Shown: positions 32,944-42,956 of the stretch, one piece after another
Position numbering within the stretch: the stretch's first letter is position 1
Layout of the letters: the number at the start of each line of letters is the position of its first letter
Made by a program: the position numbers and the translations under genes
Notes under the pieces: model-generated
What the model was told of the DNA's origin: nothing
Databases searched by the model: none
Seen by the model: only the letters and a program-made list of their open reading frames with translations
From: Streptomyces sp. NRRL WC-3618
GTDB taxonomy: Bacteria > Actinomycetota > Actinomycetes > Streptomycetales > Streptomycetaceae
Length of the DNA: 64,000 bases
NCBI RefSeq assembly: GCF_001280005.1
Contig: NZ_LGDW01000348.1
Coordinates: 68,016-132,015 of the forward strand
Direction: 5' to 3'

Positions 32944-34071
32944 CTACGGTCGGTTCTCGCCGATCACCTGTACCGCCCGTGCGATCTGTTCCTCGGCCAG
33001 GTCCGCGCGGGCGGTCAGCCGCAGCCGGGACACCCCGTCGGGGACGGACGGCGGACGGAAGCAGCCGACGCCCACTCCGGCGGCCCGGCAGTCGGCCGCC
33101 CAGCGCACGGCTCCCTCCGGGGACGGCGCGCGCACCGAGACGACGGCCGCGTCAGGTCGTACGGCCGACAGCCCCTCGGCCGTCAGCCGGGTGTGCAGCT
33201 CACGCGCCACCGCACGCGCCCGTGCGGCCCGTTCCGGCTCGCGGCGCAGCAGCGTGAGGGCCGCCAGGGCCGCGCCCGCCGCGGCGGGGGCGAGTCCGGT
33301 GTCGAAGATGAACGTACGGGCCGCGTTGACGAGGTGCTCGATCACCCGGGCGGGTCCCAGTACCGCGCCCCCCTGGCTGCCGAGCGACTTGGACAGCGTG
33401 ACCGTCACGACGACGTCCGGCGCGCCCGCGAGCCCGGCCGCGAACGCCGACCCCTGCCCGCCCTCGCCCAGCACACCCAGCCCGTGCGCGTCATCGACGA
33501 CAATCCCCGCGCCGAACTCCCGGCAGACGGCGGCGAGTTCACTCAGCGGTGCCGCGTCCCCGTCGACCGAGAAGACCGTGTCGGACACGGCGACGGCCGG
33601 CCCGGTGTGGGTGCCGAGTGCCTTGCGGAAGGCGTCCGGGTCGGCGTGGCCGACGACCTGGGTCGTGCCCCGGGCCAGCCGGCAGCCATCGATGAGCGAG
33701 GCGTGGTTGCCCGCGTCCGAGACGACGAGGGAGCCGTGCGGTGCGAGCGCGGTGACCGCGGCGAGGTTGGCCGCATAGCCGGAGGAGAAGACCAGGGCGG
33801 CCTCGAAGCCACAGAATGCGGCCAGTTCGCGTTCGAGTTCCGCGTGCAGTTCGGTGCTGCCGGTGACGAGCCGCGAGCCGGTGGCCCCGCCGCCCCAGCG
33901 CCGGGCGGCCCGGGCCGCGCCCTCGGTGACCTCGGGGTGGCGGGCCAGGCCCAGATAGTCGTTGCTCGCGAGGTCGAGGAGCGGGGAGTCGGCGGGGCGC
34001 GGACGCAGGGTCCGTACGAGTCCGGCGCGTCGGCGCGCTTCGGCCTGCTCGTCGATCCAGCCGAACGCCAT
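32944..34071 (-). CDS. bioF: 8-amino-7-oxononanoate synthase
   Basis: PLP enzyme condensing pimeloyl-ACP/CoA with alanine, an early step of biotin ring assembly. The 375-residue protein has LLDLASNDYLGLARHPEV, the TGSRLVTGSTELHAELE block, FSSGYAANLAAV, VVDDAHGLGVLGEGGQG and the PLP Lys region TVTLSKSLGSQGG. ATG 34071 follows CCGGAGGA. It is divergent from bioB across 154 bp, so a shared regulator could control all biotin genes. The region lacks bioC/bioH or a BirA-type repressor gene. Confidence 0.93.
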   Translation of the reverse strand: MAFGWIDEQAEARRRAGLVRTLRPRPADSPLLDLASNDYLGLARHPEVTEGAARAARRWGGGATGSRLVTGSTELHAELERELAAFCGFEAALVFSSGYAANLAAVTALAPHGSLVVSDAGNHASLIDGCRLARGTTQVVGHADPDAFRKALGTHTGPAVAVSDTVFSVDGDAAPLSELAAVCREFGAGIVVDDAHGLGVLGEGGQGSAFAAGLAGAPDVVVTVTLSKSLGSQGGAVLGPARVIEHLVNAARTFIFDTGLAPAAAGAALAALTLLRREPERAARARAVARELHTRLTAEGLSAVRPDAAVVSVRAPSPEGAVRWAADCRAAGVGVGCFRPPSVPDGVSRLRLTARADLAEEQIARAVQVIGENRP

Positions 34072-34225
34072 GGGTCCTCCGGGCAGCCGCGTGATTGTAG
34101 GCAGTGGACAGACCCTAGCCGGACCCTCCGACACCCAGGATGTGGCAATACCCACACGTCGAAGCCCCTCTCTTGTACGAACTCTCCTTTCCCTCAGCCC
34201 GCCCCATACGTAAGGATCGGCTCCC

Positions 34226-35389
34226 ATGGACCTGCTGACGACGCTGGTGGACAAGGGACTGCGGCGCGAGTTGCCGACCCGTGAAGAGGCGCTGGCCGTG
34301 CTGGCCACCTCCGACGACGATCTCCTCGATGTGGTGGCCGCGGCCGGGAAGGTGCGCCGGCACTGGTTCGGGCGGCGGGTGAAGCTCAACTATCTGGTCA
34401 ACCTGAAGTCGGGCCTGTGCCCCGAGGACTGTTCCTACTGCTCCCAGCGCCTCGGCTCCACCACCGGCATCCTGAAGTACACCTGGCTCAAGCCGGACGA
34501 GGCCTCGAAGGCCGCGGCGGCCGGGCTGGCCGGGGGCGCCAAGCGGGTCTGCCTGGTGGCGTCCGGGCGCGGCCCGACGGACCGGGACGTGGACCGGGTC
34601 GCCGGCACCATCAAGGCGATCAAGGACCAGCACGAGGGCGTCGAGGTGTGCGCCTGCCTCGGACTGCTCTCCGACGGCCAGGCGGAGCGGCTGCGCGAGG
34701 CGGGCGCCGACGCCTACAACCACAACCTGAACACGTCCGAGGCCACCTACGGCGAGATCACCACCACCCACACCTACGAGGACCGCGTCGACACGGTCCA
34801 GAAGGCGCACGCGGCCGGACTGTCCGCCTGCTCGGGCCTGATCGCGGGCATGGGCGAGAGCGACGCGGACCTCGTGGACGTCGTCTTCTCCCTCCGCGAG
34901 CTCGACCCGGACTCGGTTCCGGTCAACTTCCTCATCCCGGTCGAGGGCACCCCGCTGGCCAAGGAGTGGAACCTCACCCCGCAGCGCTGTCTGCGCATCC
35001 TGGCGATGGTCCGGTTCGTGTGCCCGGACGCGGAGGTGCGGATCGCGGGCGGCCGTGAGGTCCACCTTCGGTCGATGCAGCCCCTCGCCCTCAACCTGGC
35101 CAACTCGATCTTCCTCGGCGACTACCTCACCACCGAGGGCCAGGCCGGCCAGGCCGACCTCGACATGATCGCCGACGCCGGTTTCGAGGTCGAGGGCTCC
35201 GACCAGGTGACCCTGCCCGAACACCGGGCGGCCGGCGGCGGCTGCGGCACGTCATCGTCGGGGGCGTGCGGCACGGAGGCGGGCGCCTGCGCCTCGGACA
35301 CGGTCACGACGCCCGTGCCCGAACCCCGTACGGACTTGGTCACCGTACGACGCCGAGGTGCCGGAACGGATCTCGCGCCCAATGCCTGA
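34226..35389 (+). CDS. bioB: Biotin synthase
   Basis: Radical-SAM enzyme that inserts sulfur into dethiobiotin. The 387-residue protein has the radical-SAM cluster motif [10 protein letters not shown], the [16 protein letters not shown] block, GLIAGMGES and a second-cluster-type Arg region ([14 protein letters not shown]). The C-terminal 40 residues carry four extra Cys ([19 protein letters not shown]) beyond the catalytic barrel, an unusual tail. ATG 34226 is the first in-frame Met. Its stop overlaps bioA, giving bioB-A-D order. Confidence 0.95.
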   Translation: MDLLTTLVDKGLRRELPTREEALAVLATSDDDLLDVVAAAGKVRRHWFGRRVKLNYLVNLKSGLCPEDCSYCSQRLGSTTGILKYTWLKPDEASKAAAAGLAGGAKRVCLVASGRGPTDRDVDRVAGTIKAIKDQHEGVEVCACLGLLSDGQAERLREAGADAYNHNLNTSEATYGEITTTHTYEDRVDTVQKAHAAGLSACSGLIAGMGESDADLVDVVFSLRELDPDSVPVNFLIPVEGTPLAKEWNLTPQRCLRILAMVRFVCPDAEVRIAGGREVHLRSMQPLALNLANSIFLGDYLTTEGQAGQADLDMIADAGFEVEGSDQVTLPEHRAAGGGCGTSSSGACGTEAGACASDTVTTPVPEPRTDLVTVRRRGAGTDLAPNA

Positions 35390-36662
35390 CCTGCCCCTGT
35401 CCGAGCTGCTCGACCTGGACCGGCGGCACGTCTGGCATCCGTACGGCCCCATGCCGGGCCGCGTCGAACCGCTCGTCGTGGAGTCGGCGAACGGGGTACG
35501 GCTGCGGCTCGCGGACGGGTCGGGCGAGCTGGTCGACGGGATGTCGTCCTGGTGGTCGGCGATCCACGGCTACAACCACCCGGTGCTCAACGAGGCGGCG
35601 CGCGAGCAGCTGTCGCGGATGAGCCACGTCATGTTCGGCGGGCTCACCCACGAGCCCGCCGTACGGCTGGCGAAGCTCCTTGTCGACATGTCGCCGGACG
35701 GACTCGAGCATGTCTTCCTCGCCGACTCGGGGTCGGTGTCGGTCGAGGTCGCCGTCAAGATGTGTCTGCAGTACTGGCGTTCGGTGGGCCGGCCGGCGAA
35801 ACAGCGCCTGCTGACCTGGCGCCGCGGCTACCACGGCGACACCTGGCAGCCGATGTCCGTCTGCGACCCCGAGGGCGGCATGCACGAGCTGTGGCAGGGC
35901 GTCCTGCCCCGCCAGGTCTTCGCGGACGCGCCGCCCACGGAGTACGACGAGTCGTACGCCGATCATCTCCGCTCGACGATCGAACGGCACGCCGACGAAC
36001 TGGCCGCCGTGATCGTCGAACCGGTGGTGCAGGGCGCGGGCGGGATGCGGTTCCACTCCCCCGCCTATCTGCGGGTGCTGCGGGAGGCGTGCGACGCGTA
36101 CGGCGTGCTGCTCGTGTTCGACGAGATCGCGACCGGGTTCGGGCGCACGGGCGCGCTGTTCGCGGCGGACCACGCGGCGGTGACGCCGGATGTGATGTGC
36201 GTGGGCAAGGCGATGACCGGCGGTTATCTGACGATGGCGGCGACGCTGTGCACGGCGCGGGTGGCCGAGGGCATCTCGCGCGGGGCCGTCCCGGTGCTCG
36301 CCCACGGCCCGACCTTCATGGGCAACCCGCTTGCGGCGGCCGTGGCCTGTGCCTCGATCGGCCTGCTGCTCGACCAGGACTGGCGGGCGGAGGTCAAACG
36401 CATCGAGGCCGGCCTGCGCGACGGGCTCGCCGGGGCGGCGCGGCTCCCCGGGGTCCGTGACGTACGCGTGCTGGGCGCGATCGGGGTGGTCCAGCTCGAC
36501 CACGAGGTGGACATGGCGGCGGCCACGGCGGCGGCGGTCCGCGAGGGCGTGTGGCTACGTCCGTTCCGCGACCTCGTCTACACCATGCCGCCGTACGTCA
36601 CCGGCGACGCGGACGTGACCCGGATCGCACGCGCGGTGTGCGCGGCGGCCAAGGAGGGATGA
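35382..36662 (+). CDS. bioA: Adenosylmethionine-8-amino-7-oxononanoate aminotransferase
   Basis: PLP aminotransferase that makes 7,8-diaminononanoate using SAM as amino donor. Of 426 residues, [61 protein letters not shown], the [11 protein letters not shown]sp and the PLP-Lys [11 protein letters not shown] are all typical. ATG 35382 overlaps the bioB stop by 8 bases. A GTG at 35358 is an alternative but would add eight residues not usual for BioA. It is coupled to bioD downstream. Confidence 0.95.
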   Translation: MPDLPLSELLDLDRRHVWHPYGPMPGRVEPLVVESANGVRLRLADGSGELVDGMSSWWSAIHGYNHPVLNEAAREQLSRMSHVMFGGLTHEPAVRLAKLLVDMSPDGLEHVFLADSGSVSVEVAVKMCLQYWRSVGRPAKQRLLTWRRGYHGDTWQPMSVCDPEGGMHELWQGVLPRQVFADAPPTEYDESYADHLRSTIERHADELAAVIVEPVVQGAGGMRFHSPAYLRVLREACDAYGVLLVFDEIATGFGRTGALFAADHAAVTPDVMCVGKAMTGGYLTMAATLCTARVAEGISRGAVPVLAHGPTFMGNPLAAAVACASIGLLLDQDWRAEVKRIEAGLRDGLAGAARLPGVRDVRVLGAIGVVQLDHEVDMAAATAAAVREGVWLRPFRDLVYTMPPYVTGDADVTRIARAVCAAAKEG

Positions 36663-36664
36663 CC

Positions 36665-37387
36665 ATGCCGATCCTGATCATCACAGGGACGGGCACGGAG
36701 GTCGGCAAGACCATCGCCACGGCCGCCGTCGCCGCCACGGCCCTCGCTGCGGGCCGTACGGTCGCCGTGCTCAAACCCGCGCAGACGGGAGTACGTCCGG
36801 ACGAGCGCGGTGACGCCGACGAGGTCGCGCGGCTCGCGGGTGACGTACGGACCCTCGAACTCGCCCGCTATCCCGACCCGTTGGCCCCGGCAACGGCCGC
36901 CCGCCGGGCCTCGCTGCCTCCGGTACGACCGGCCGAGGTGGCCGAGGCCGCCGCGAAACTGGCCGCCGAGTACGACCTGGTCCTGGTGGAGGGCGCCGGT
37001 GGCCTGCTCGTACGGTTCGACGACGAGGGCGGCACCCTGGCGGACGCGGCCGAACTGCTGGACGCACCGGTCCTGCTCGTCGCGTCGGCGGGCCTGGGCA
37101 CCCTCAACACCACAGAACTGACGGCCCGTGAACTGTCCCGCAGGGACGTCCACTTGACGGGAATCGTCATCGGCAACTGGCCGGACTCACCGGACCTGGC
37201 GTCCCGTTGCAACCTGGCCGACCTACCAACGGTCGCCGGGGCACCCCTGTCCGGAGCGCTGCCTGCGGGGGTGGGGGTACTACCCCCGGTCAACTTCCGC
37301 ATGGTGGCGGCAAGTTGGCTAGCGCCAAACCTGGGCGGAACATGGGACGCGTCAGAGTTCCGGACACGAGAAGCGCCCCGCTCTTAG
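36665..37387 (+). CDS. bioD: Dethiobiotin synthetase
   Basis: ATP-dependent carboxylase that closes the ureido ring of dethiobiotin. The 240-residue P-loop protein has GTGTEVGKTIATAA, LKPAQTG, the LVEGAGGLLVR metal/ATP block and TGIVIGNW. AAGGAGG at 36651-36657 sits 7 bases before ATG 36665, so this start is preferred to ATG 36659 one base away from that site. Its stop codon TAG is formed by the intergenic repeat that starts at 37385, so the natural end of the gene may have been replaced by the repeat. Confidence 0.94.
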   Translation: MPILIITGTGTEVGKTIATAAVAATALAAGRTVAVLKPAQTGVRPDERGDADEVARLAGDVRTLELARYPDPLAPATAARRASLPPVRPAEVAEAAAKLAAEYDLVLVEGAGGLLVRFDDEGGTLADAAELLDAPVLLVASAGLGTLNTTELTARELSRRDVHLTGIVIGNWPDSPDLASRCNLADLPTVAGAPLSGALPAGVGVLPPVNFRMVAASWLAPNLGGTWDASEFRTREAPRS

Positions 37388-37430
37388 GGGCGCGGGGAAC
37401 TGCGCGACCAGCCCCCACCGGCCCGCAGAG
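37385..37430. repeat. Intergenic repeat family A, copy 3
   Basis: TTAGGGGCGCGGGG followed by CTGCGCGACCAGCCCCCACC and GCCCGCAG. It is the reverse orientation of the copies at 1806 and 5828. It contains the bioD stop codon and reaches close to the converging LuxR gene's stop. Confidence 0.75.
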
Positions 37431-37433
37431 ACA

Positions 37434-39773
37434 TCACAACCCCACCTCCCCCAACAACCGCACCAACTCAATCCGCGACCGAATCCCCAACCGCGAGAAC
37501 ACCCCCCGCAGATGGTGATCGATCGTCCGCGGACTCAACGCCAGCCGGACAGCGATCTCCCGATTCGTCGCCCCCTCCGCCGCCATCCGCGCCACCATCA
37601 ACTGCTGCGCGGTGAGGCGACCAGTGAGATCCACCGTCCCCGAACGGACACTCACCGGCACCCCCAGCGCCCTGAGTTCCGCCCGAGCCTGCGTCGCACA
37701 GTGCGGCGCGCCGAACGTCTCGAACGCCTCCAGCGCGCTGTGCAGCCTGTCCCGCGCCTCGGTCCGAAGCCGCAGCCTGCGCAACGCGCTGCCGAACAAC
37801 AGCTCCGTACGGGCGCGTTCGAAGTCACGGGTGCCCTGTGCGTGCAGGTCCAGGGCCGTGCGGTAGTGGTCGACCGCTTCGGCGCCGGGGGCGAGCAGGG
37901 CGCGGCAGCGGGCGCTGAGGGCCAGGTCGTCGGCGCTGCGGACGGCGGTGGCCCAACGGTCGTAGTCGGCGTGGGCGGCCCGTGCGACGCGGGTGTCGCC
38001 GGTGCGTACGGCGGCCTCGACGTAGTGCGGGGTGGCCAGGTGCCGGATGGCCCGGTGGCCGTGGCCGGGGCCGAACCCGGCGAGGGCCCGCAGCCGGGCT
38101 GCGGCGCTCTCGAAGCGGCCGGTGGACAGGTCGTGGAAGGCGAGCGCCCACAGGGCGAGGGCGGCGGGCAGGCCGAGACCATGGGCGCGGGCGTGGGTAC
38201 GGGCGGCCCCTGCGCGTTCCCGGCAGACCTCGCCGTCGCCGGTCACCGCCGCGAACATGGCGAGGGCGGCCTGGAGATGACAGGCGCCGTTGTCCTGGCC
38301 GGTGGCGTACGCCTGCCAGAGGGCGTCGGCCGCGGCGGCCTCGGCGACGTGTGGGCGTCCGGTCCAGAAGTCGGCGTAGGCCCGGAACTCCATGGCCTGC
38401 GGCACGGTCACCGTCTCGCCACGGGCCCGGGCGGAGGCGGCGGCCCGTACGGTGGCGCGTTCGGCGCCGGAGTGGTCGCCGAGGAGCAGCGCGGCGATGC
38501 CGGAGTGGATGAGCAGGGTGGGGTCGCCACCGGGACCGCAGCGTCCGGCGGCGGCCTCGAGGAGGTGGCGGGCGTCCTCGTACCGGCCGTCGACCGCGGC
38601 GGCGAGTCCGGAGAGGGTGCCGGGCGGGATGATGCCGAGCCGTGCGGACACGGTGGCCGCCTCCCGGCAGCGGCGGAGGTCGCCGGTGTACATGGCGGCC
38701 TCGGTGGCACGTGCCAGCAGGTGCACGGCGACGTCCAGGGCGGGGTTGGGGACCTGGCGGGACGACTGTGAGTCCGGGTGCGGGTGCCGGGAGCCGTACG
38801 GGTACGGATACGGGCCCTCCAGCAGGCCGGATAACGGCCCGCTCTCCTCGACGGAACGATTCACCGCGCTCCCCTGCTCCAGCGCGGCCCGCGCATGCCG
38901 GACCGCGGCAGTCAGCAGCACGTCGAAGGCCTCGGTCGCGTTGCCCGACCGCAGGGCGAGCAGGCCGTCCAGCGCGCTCTCGTCCGAGGACGCCACCAGA
39001 TGGCGGGCCCGGTCGCCGTCGCCGCGGTGCCAGGCGTCGGCGGCGGCCCGGGAGAGCAGCCGGGACCGTTCGCGCGGGTCGGGCGTGAGGGCGGCGGCGC
39101 GCTCGCCGAGGGCGCCGGCCAGGAGGTGGTCGCCGAGTTCACGCGCCTGGTGCGCGGCGGCGCCCAGTTCGGCGGCGAGCCGTGCGCTGGGCCCCAGTGC
39201 GCCGGCGCCCCGGTGCCAGGACCGCCGGGGCGCCTCACCGTCGCCGTGCAGGACACGGGCGAGCAGTCGGTGCGCCTCCCGCCGGTCCGCCGACGACCCG
39301 GACTCGTAGGCGGCGACGCGTGTCCAGGCGTCGCGGAAGACGACTCCGCTCGTTGCCGCGTGGGCGGTCCCGGCCGCCTCGGCGGCTTCGAGGGCCCGGG
39401 TGTCGAGGTGTGCGGCGGCGACCGCGCGCAGGAAGGCGTGGGTCTGCACCGGGTACTGGTCGGCGGCGGCCAGAAGGAGGAGCCGCCGGGTGTCCTCGGG
39501 CAGGGCGCGGATCTCCCGGCGGTGCGCCCGCAGCAGTTCGGGGGCGAGTTCGGCGGGCTGTGCCGGGAGCGGGTCGAGGCCGGCCGCCTGCCGTTCGGTG
39601 AGGCGCGGTACGAGTTCGGCGGCGGCGCGCGGATCGCCGTACGCGGCACGCAGGACGCGCACGCGGACGCCTTCGGGAAGCGGGGGGCCGAGCTGCTGCC
39701 ACGCGTTCGTGAGCTGCGGTGACGAAAGGGGCGGCTGAGGCGGGGGATTCACCGAGGTGACCACACAACTCAC
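37434..39773 (-). CDS. LuxR-type regulator without N-terminal P-loop, TTA codon
   Basis: A 779-residue regulator. The C-terminal LuxR helix-turn-helix is clear ([20 protein letters not shown], then [19 protein letters not shown]). The body is a long alpha-helical array like the winged-helix and TPR part of LAL regulators, but the Walker A/B ATPase block expected at the N-terminus of that family is absent. The start is GTG 39773, with no strong ribosome site, so the gene may be truncated. Codon 314 (38832-38834 on the plus strand) is TTA, so it should depend on the bldA tRNA. Targets are unknown; a divergent lipase gene is adjacent. Confidence 0.85.
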   Translation of the reverse strand: MSCVVTSVNPPPQPPLSSPQLTNAWQQLGPPLPEGVRVRVLRAAYGDPRAAAELVPRLTERQAAGLDPLPAQPAELAPELLRAHRREIRALPEDTRRLLLLAAADQYPVQTHAFLRAVAAAHLDTRALEAAEAAGTAHAATSGVVFRDAWTRVAAYESGSSADRREAHRLLARVLHGDGEAPRRSWHRGAGALGPSARLAAELGAAAHQARELGDHLLAGALGERAAALTPDPRERSRLLSRAAADAWHRGDGDRARHLVASSDESALDGLLALRSGNATEAFDVLLTAAVRHARAALEQGSAVNRSVEESGPLSGLLEGPYPYPYGSRHPHPDSQSSRQVPNPALDVAVHLLARATEAAMYTGDLRRCREAATVSARLGIIPPGTLSGLAAAVDGRYEDARHLLEAAAGRCGPGGDPTLLIHSGIAALLLGDHSGAERATVRAAASARARGETVTVPQAMEFRAYADFWTGRPHVAEAAAADALWQAYATGQDNGACHLQAALAMFAAVTGDGEVCRERAGAARTHARAHGLGLPAALALWALAFHDLSTGRFESAAARLRALAGFGPGHGHRAIRHLATPHYVEAAVRTGDTRVARAAHADYDRWATAVRSADDLALSARCRALLAPGAEAVDHYRTALDLHAQGTRDFERARTELLFGSALRRLRLRTEARDRLHSALEAFETFGAPHCATQARAELRALGVPVSVRSGTVDLTGRLTAQQLMVARMAAEGATNREIAVRLALSPRTIDHHLRGVFSRLGIRSRIELVRLLGEVGL

Positions 39774-39879
39774 GTTACTGGCGAGTTACAAGGTGCGTAA
39801 AGACCGGCGATCTCACCGATGCGGCGCGCGTAGACCCGGCCTGACACTCCAGCCAACCCCACCCACATCAGGAGGCACC

Positions 39880-40566
39880 ATGCAGCGCCGTACGCGACGC
39901 ATCACCGCAGCCGTCTCGGCCGTCGTGTCCTCGATGCTTCTGTCCCTCTCGCTCACCGCGACGCCCGCTCAGGCCGCGACCCACGATCCGGTCGTCTTCG
40001 TGCACGGCATCAACAGCTCGTCGAGCAGCTGGAACGACTGGGTCGCCGACTTCAGGGCCGACGGCTACTCGGCCTCCGAGCTGGACGCCTGGACGTACTC
40101 GTGGACCCAGTCGAACGTCACGACGGCCCAGCAACTGGCCACCGAGGTCAGACGGGTGCTGGCCACGACCGGCGCCTCCAAGGTGGACCTCGTCGTCCAC
40201 TCGATGGGCGCGATGAGTGCTCGCTACTACCTCAAGAACCTCGGCGGGACCGCCTACGTCGACGACTTCGTCTCCACGGCCGGCGTCAACCACGGCACGT
40301 CGCTCGCCTCGTTGTGCGCGTGGCTGTACACCTCGTGCGCCGAGATGAACACGGGAAGTGCGTTCCTGACCTCGCTGAACTCGGGCGACGAGAGCCCGGG
40401 CAGCGTGTCGTACGCCAGTTTCTGGTCCAACTGCGACGAGGCGATCAACCCGGACAGTTCGGCGCTCCTCAGCGGCGCCACGAACGTCGAGGTCGGCTGC
40501 ATCTCGCACGACGAGATGAACAACGACTTCGGCGTCTACCAGCAGGTGCGCGACTTCATCTCCTAG
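39880..40566 (+). CDS. Secreted lipase/esterase
   Basis: A 228-residue secreted alpha/beta hydrolase of the class 2 lipase type. A signal peptide ([24 protein letters not shown]) precedes [16 protein letters not shown] (oxyanion) and the nucleophile elbow LVVHSMGAM (Ser108). Asp and His are in the C-terminal half ([11 protein letters not shown] carries the likely His). Three Cys after residue 145 could form a disulfide. GGAGG sits before ATG 39880. It is likely an extracellular lipid or ester hydrolase; substrate length cannot be judged. Confidence 0.9.
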   Translation: MQRRTRRITAAVSAVVSSMLLSLSLTATPAQAATHDPVVFVHGINSSSSSWNDWVADFRADGYSASELDAWTYSWTQSNVTTAQQLATEVRRVLATTGASKVDLVVHSMGAMSARYYLKNLGGTAYVDDFVSTAGVNHGTSLASLCAWLYTSCAEMNTGSAFLTSLNSGDESPGSVSYASFWSNCDEAINPDSSALLSGATNVEVGCISHDEMNNDFGVYQQVRDFIS

Positions 40567-40614
40567 GGAGGACAATCGCGGTAAGGCCAGTCCTCCCCAG
40601 CCCAGGAGGTCCCC

Positions 40615-41310
40615 ATGCCGCTACGGTCCGCCGCGGACTCCGGCAAGGTGCCGCGCGATCCCGTGCACCATCCGCTGTTCGCCCGTTCCTACGCCCGGCT
40701 CAGCGTGGCCGCCGAGACCAGAATGGGTCTGGGCGCCGTACGGGGGCGCCTGCTCGCCGGACTCTCCGGGCGGGTGATCGAGATCGGCGCCGGCAACGGA
40801 CTGAACTTCGCGCACTACCCGGGCACCGTCTCGGAGGTCGTCGCGATCGAACCCGAGCGCCTGCTGCGGCAGTTGGCCGTGGAGGCGGCGACGCGTTGCG
40901 ACGTACCCGTCGATGTGGTGCCGGGTGTGGCGGAGGCGCTGCCCGTGAAGGCGGAGGCCTTCGACGCGGTCGTGCTCTCGCTGGTGCTGTGCGGCGTCCG
41001 GGACGTCTCCCGGGCACTCGGTGAGGTACGGCGGGTGCTGCGGCCGGGTGGTGAGGTGCGGTTCTTCGAGCACGGCGTCGGCGGCGGGCCGGCGATGCGG
41101 TTCACGCAGCGCGCGCTCGACCGCACGGTGTGGCCCGCGCTCGCCGGCGGCTGCCATGTGTCCCGGGACCCGGTGGCCTCGCTGCGGGAGGCCGGGTTCG
41201 AACTCGGCCCGTATCGGCGGGTGTTGCTTTCCGAGAAGGGGCCGCGGCTGCCCATCTCGTACTGCGTGACGGGCAGCGCGTGGCGTCCGTCGGCGCCGGA
41301 CGCCTCATAG
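40615..41310 (+). CDS. Class I SAM-dependent methyltransferase
   Basis: A 231-residue UbiE/Methyltransf_11-like enzyme. The SAM motif is VIEIGAGNGLNFAHYP (motif I), with AIEPERLLRQ and VLSLVLCGVRDVSRALGEVRRVLRPGGEVRFFEHG as post-motifs, cited here by their cores (LVLCGV, FFEHG). No substrate clue is present. It lies 48 bp after the lipase, and the AGGAGG-type site before ATG 40615 is good. Its last six bases overlap the end of the converging toxin gene. Confidence 0.88.
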   Translation: MPLRSAADSGKVPRDPVHHPLFARSYARLSVAAETRMGLGAVRGRLLAGLSGRVIEIGAGNGLNFAHYPGTVSEVVAIEPERLLRQLAVEAATRCDVPVDVVPGVAEALPVKAEAFDAVVLSLVLCGVRDVSRALGEVRRVLRPGGEVRFFEHGVGGGPAMRFTQRALDRTVWPALAGGCHVSRDPVASLREAGFELGPYRRVLLSEKGPRLPISYCVTGSAWRPSAPDAS

Positions 41311-41688
41311 GCTCCACTGGCGCAGCTCGTGCGCGATGTCGTACACCGTGGCGTTGCCCGTCTTCACCAGACGGGCCAGTTCACGCACCTGCTCGGGCGA
41401 CGTCACGACCTTGACCCCGCTGGCGATGAGGTAGGCGTAGGCGACCGCGGAGGCGAACAACGCGTTGGAGCGTTCCAACGCCGGTACGTGCAGCAGGAGT
41501 TGGAGAAGGGCTGCGGCACGGGCGTGCGGGTTGTCGTAGACGGGGATGTCGAAGATCTCGGCCTCGTGGCGGGCGACGGCGGCGACCAGGGCGCCCCAGT
41601 CGGAGACCTGGGGGTCACCGGGCGTCTTCCGTTCGGCGATCATGAGGAGCCAGGCGAGGTCGATCCTGAGGTTGTCGAAGTTATCCAA
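41305..41688 (-). CDS. Doc/Fic-like toxin with degenerate catalytic motif
   Basis: A 127-residue protein resembling the Streptomyces 'toxin Doc' family: DWGALVAAVARHEAEIFD and PHARAAALLQLLLHVPALER fit the Fic fold. Where Fic enzymes have HxFx(D/E)GN(K/R)R, this one reads HVPALERSN, then ALFA, so the Gly and the following basic residues are lost and the His is offset. Adenylylation or phosphotransfer by the normal chemistry is therefore doubtful. Its ATG overlaps the antitoxin stop by 8 bases, the classic toxin-antitoxin layout. Another reading is a distinct family that only shares the fold. Confidence 0.72.
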   Translation of the reverse strand: MDNFDNLRIDLAWLLMIAERKTPGDPQVSDWGALVAAVARHEAEIFDIPVYDNPHARAAALLQLLLHVPALERSNALFASAVAYAYLIASGVKVVTSPEQVRELARLVKTGNATVYDIAHELRQWSL

Positions 41689-41932
41689 GGGGTCGGTGAC
41701 GACCTTCGCGCTTGCCTTCGCGGTCCGAGCCGAACTCTTCCGCGAAAACGGACTCGTACTGCTTCATGAAGTCGGCCGCCGCCTCCACGAAGGTGTGGCC
41801 CGCCTCGCCGGTGTCGTGTCTGACCAGCTCCTCGATGTAGCGGTTGACGCTCATCCCACGGGCGAGGGCCTTTTCGCGCGCCGCCTGGGCGGTGCCCTCA
41901 TCCACCCGGACGTTCAGCTGAGTCTTGGGCAT
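41681..41932 (-). CDS. Ribbon-helix-helix-type antitoxin
   Basis: An 83-residue protein. The N-terminus PKTQLNVRVDEGTAQAAREKA and MSVNRYIEELV is a ribbon-helix-helix DNA-binding domain. The acidic tail (EAAADFMKQYESVFAEEFGSD) would wrap the toxin. It overlaps the toxin gene and starts 8 bases from a 20-bp near-palindrome, its likely operator, so the pair should autoregulate. Confidence 0.85.
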   Translation of the reverse strand: MPKTQLNVRVDEGTAQAAREKALARGMSVNRYIEELVRHDTGEAGHTFVEAAADFMKQYESVFAEEFGSDREGKREGRHRPLG

Positions 41933-41940
41933 ACCTCGAA

Positions 41941-41960
41941 GCTAGCGCATATGTGCTAGC
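41941..41960. promoter_or_regulatory. Near-perfect 20-bp palindrome, toxin-antitoxin operator
   Basis: GCTAGCGCATATGTGCTAGC is symmetric at 18 of 20 positions and lies 8 bases before the antitoxin start. It holds the most AT-rich stretch of the region, so it probably overlaps the promoter. Such sites are bound by RHH antitoxins. Confidence 0.6.
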
Positions 41961-42101
41961 ACCGGCAAGAGGGCCACCCGGGGGTGAAAAGGGATACCGA
42001 GTGTGCGCCTCGTCACACTACGCTCGGCCGGGACAAGGATCGAGGGACGTCGGTACGACATCGGGCCGGCCACGACCAGCAAGCCACCGAAGGAGGCACC
42101 C

Positions 42102-42950
42102 TTGTCCACACCTGCTGCGGAGCACGCCCCGGGGCACACGGAGGCGGACGGAACCGCTGCCCGCGCCCGCGCGCTGACCAAGGCGTACGGGTCGGGCGAG
42201 ACGACCGTGCTCGCCCTCGACTCGGTCGACGTGGACATCGCGCGCGGGAGCTTCACCGCGGTCATGGGGCCCTCCGGTTCGGGGAAGTCCACGTTGATGC
42301 ACTGTCTGGCGGGGCTCGACACCGTGTCGGCGGGGCAGGTGTGGCTCGGCGACACGGAGATCACGGGGCTGAAGGACCGCGATCTGACCCGGCTGCGGCG
42401 GGACCGGATCGGGTTCATGTTCCAGTCGTTCAACCTGATCCCGACCCTGAACGCGGTCGAGAACATCACCCTGCCGATGGACATCGCGGGCCAGAAACCC
42501 GACCAGAAGTGGCTGGACCAGGTCATCGACACACTGGGGCTGCGGGACCGGCTCAAGCACCGGCCGACCCAACTGTCCGGCGGGCAGCAGCAACGCGTGG
42601 CCTGTGCCCGGGCGCTCGCCTCGCGCCCCGAGCTGATCTTCGCCGACGAGCCGACCGGCAACCTCGACTCGCGCGCCGGGCTGGAAGTCCTCTCGTTCCT
42701 GCGCCAGGCCGTCGACGACCTGGGCCAGACGGTCGTCATGGTGACCCATGACCCGGGCGCCGCCGCCCACTCCGACCTGGTGCTCTTCCTCGTCGACGGA
42801 CGGATCGTGGACGAGATGGCACAGCCCACGGCGGAAGCGGTCCTGGAACGTATGCGCCTCTTCTCCGGCGGACAGACCCAGGCCCCCTCGCCCGGCGCGC
42901 CCGGCGGTCCCAACACTCCGTCCCTCACCAAGCCCACCGACGAGGACTGA
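42102..42950 (+). CDS. ABC transporter ATP-binding protein (MacB/LolD type)
   Basis: A 282-residue ATPase. Walker A is GPSGSGKSTLMHC, the signature is LSGGQQQRVACARAL, Walker B is ELIFADEPTGNLDSR and the switch His is MVTHDP. The LolD/MacB-type hallmark FMFQSFNLIPTLNAVENI is present. The start is TTG 42102, given AGGAGG at 42091; the upstream ATG frame from 42003 is less likely. The FtsX-like permease follows by 6 bp. The pair exports or releases something from the membrane, such as lipoprotein, peptide or drug. Confidence 0.93.
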   Translation: MSTPAAEHAPGHTEADGTAARARALTKAYGSGETTVLALDSVDVDIARGSFTAVMGPSGSGKSTLMHCLAGLDTVSAGQVWLGDTEITGLKDRDLTRLRRDRIGFMFQSFNLIPTLNAVENITLPMDIAGQKPDQKWLDQVIDTLGLRDRLKHRPTQLSGGQQQRVACARALASRPELIFADEPTGNLDSRAGLEVLSFLRQAVDDLGQTVVMVTHDPGAAAHSDLVLFLVDGRIVDEMAQPTAEAVLERMRLFSGGQTQAPSPGAPGGPNTPSLTKPTDED

Positions 42951-42956
42951 CGCCCC

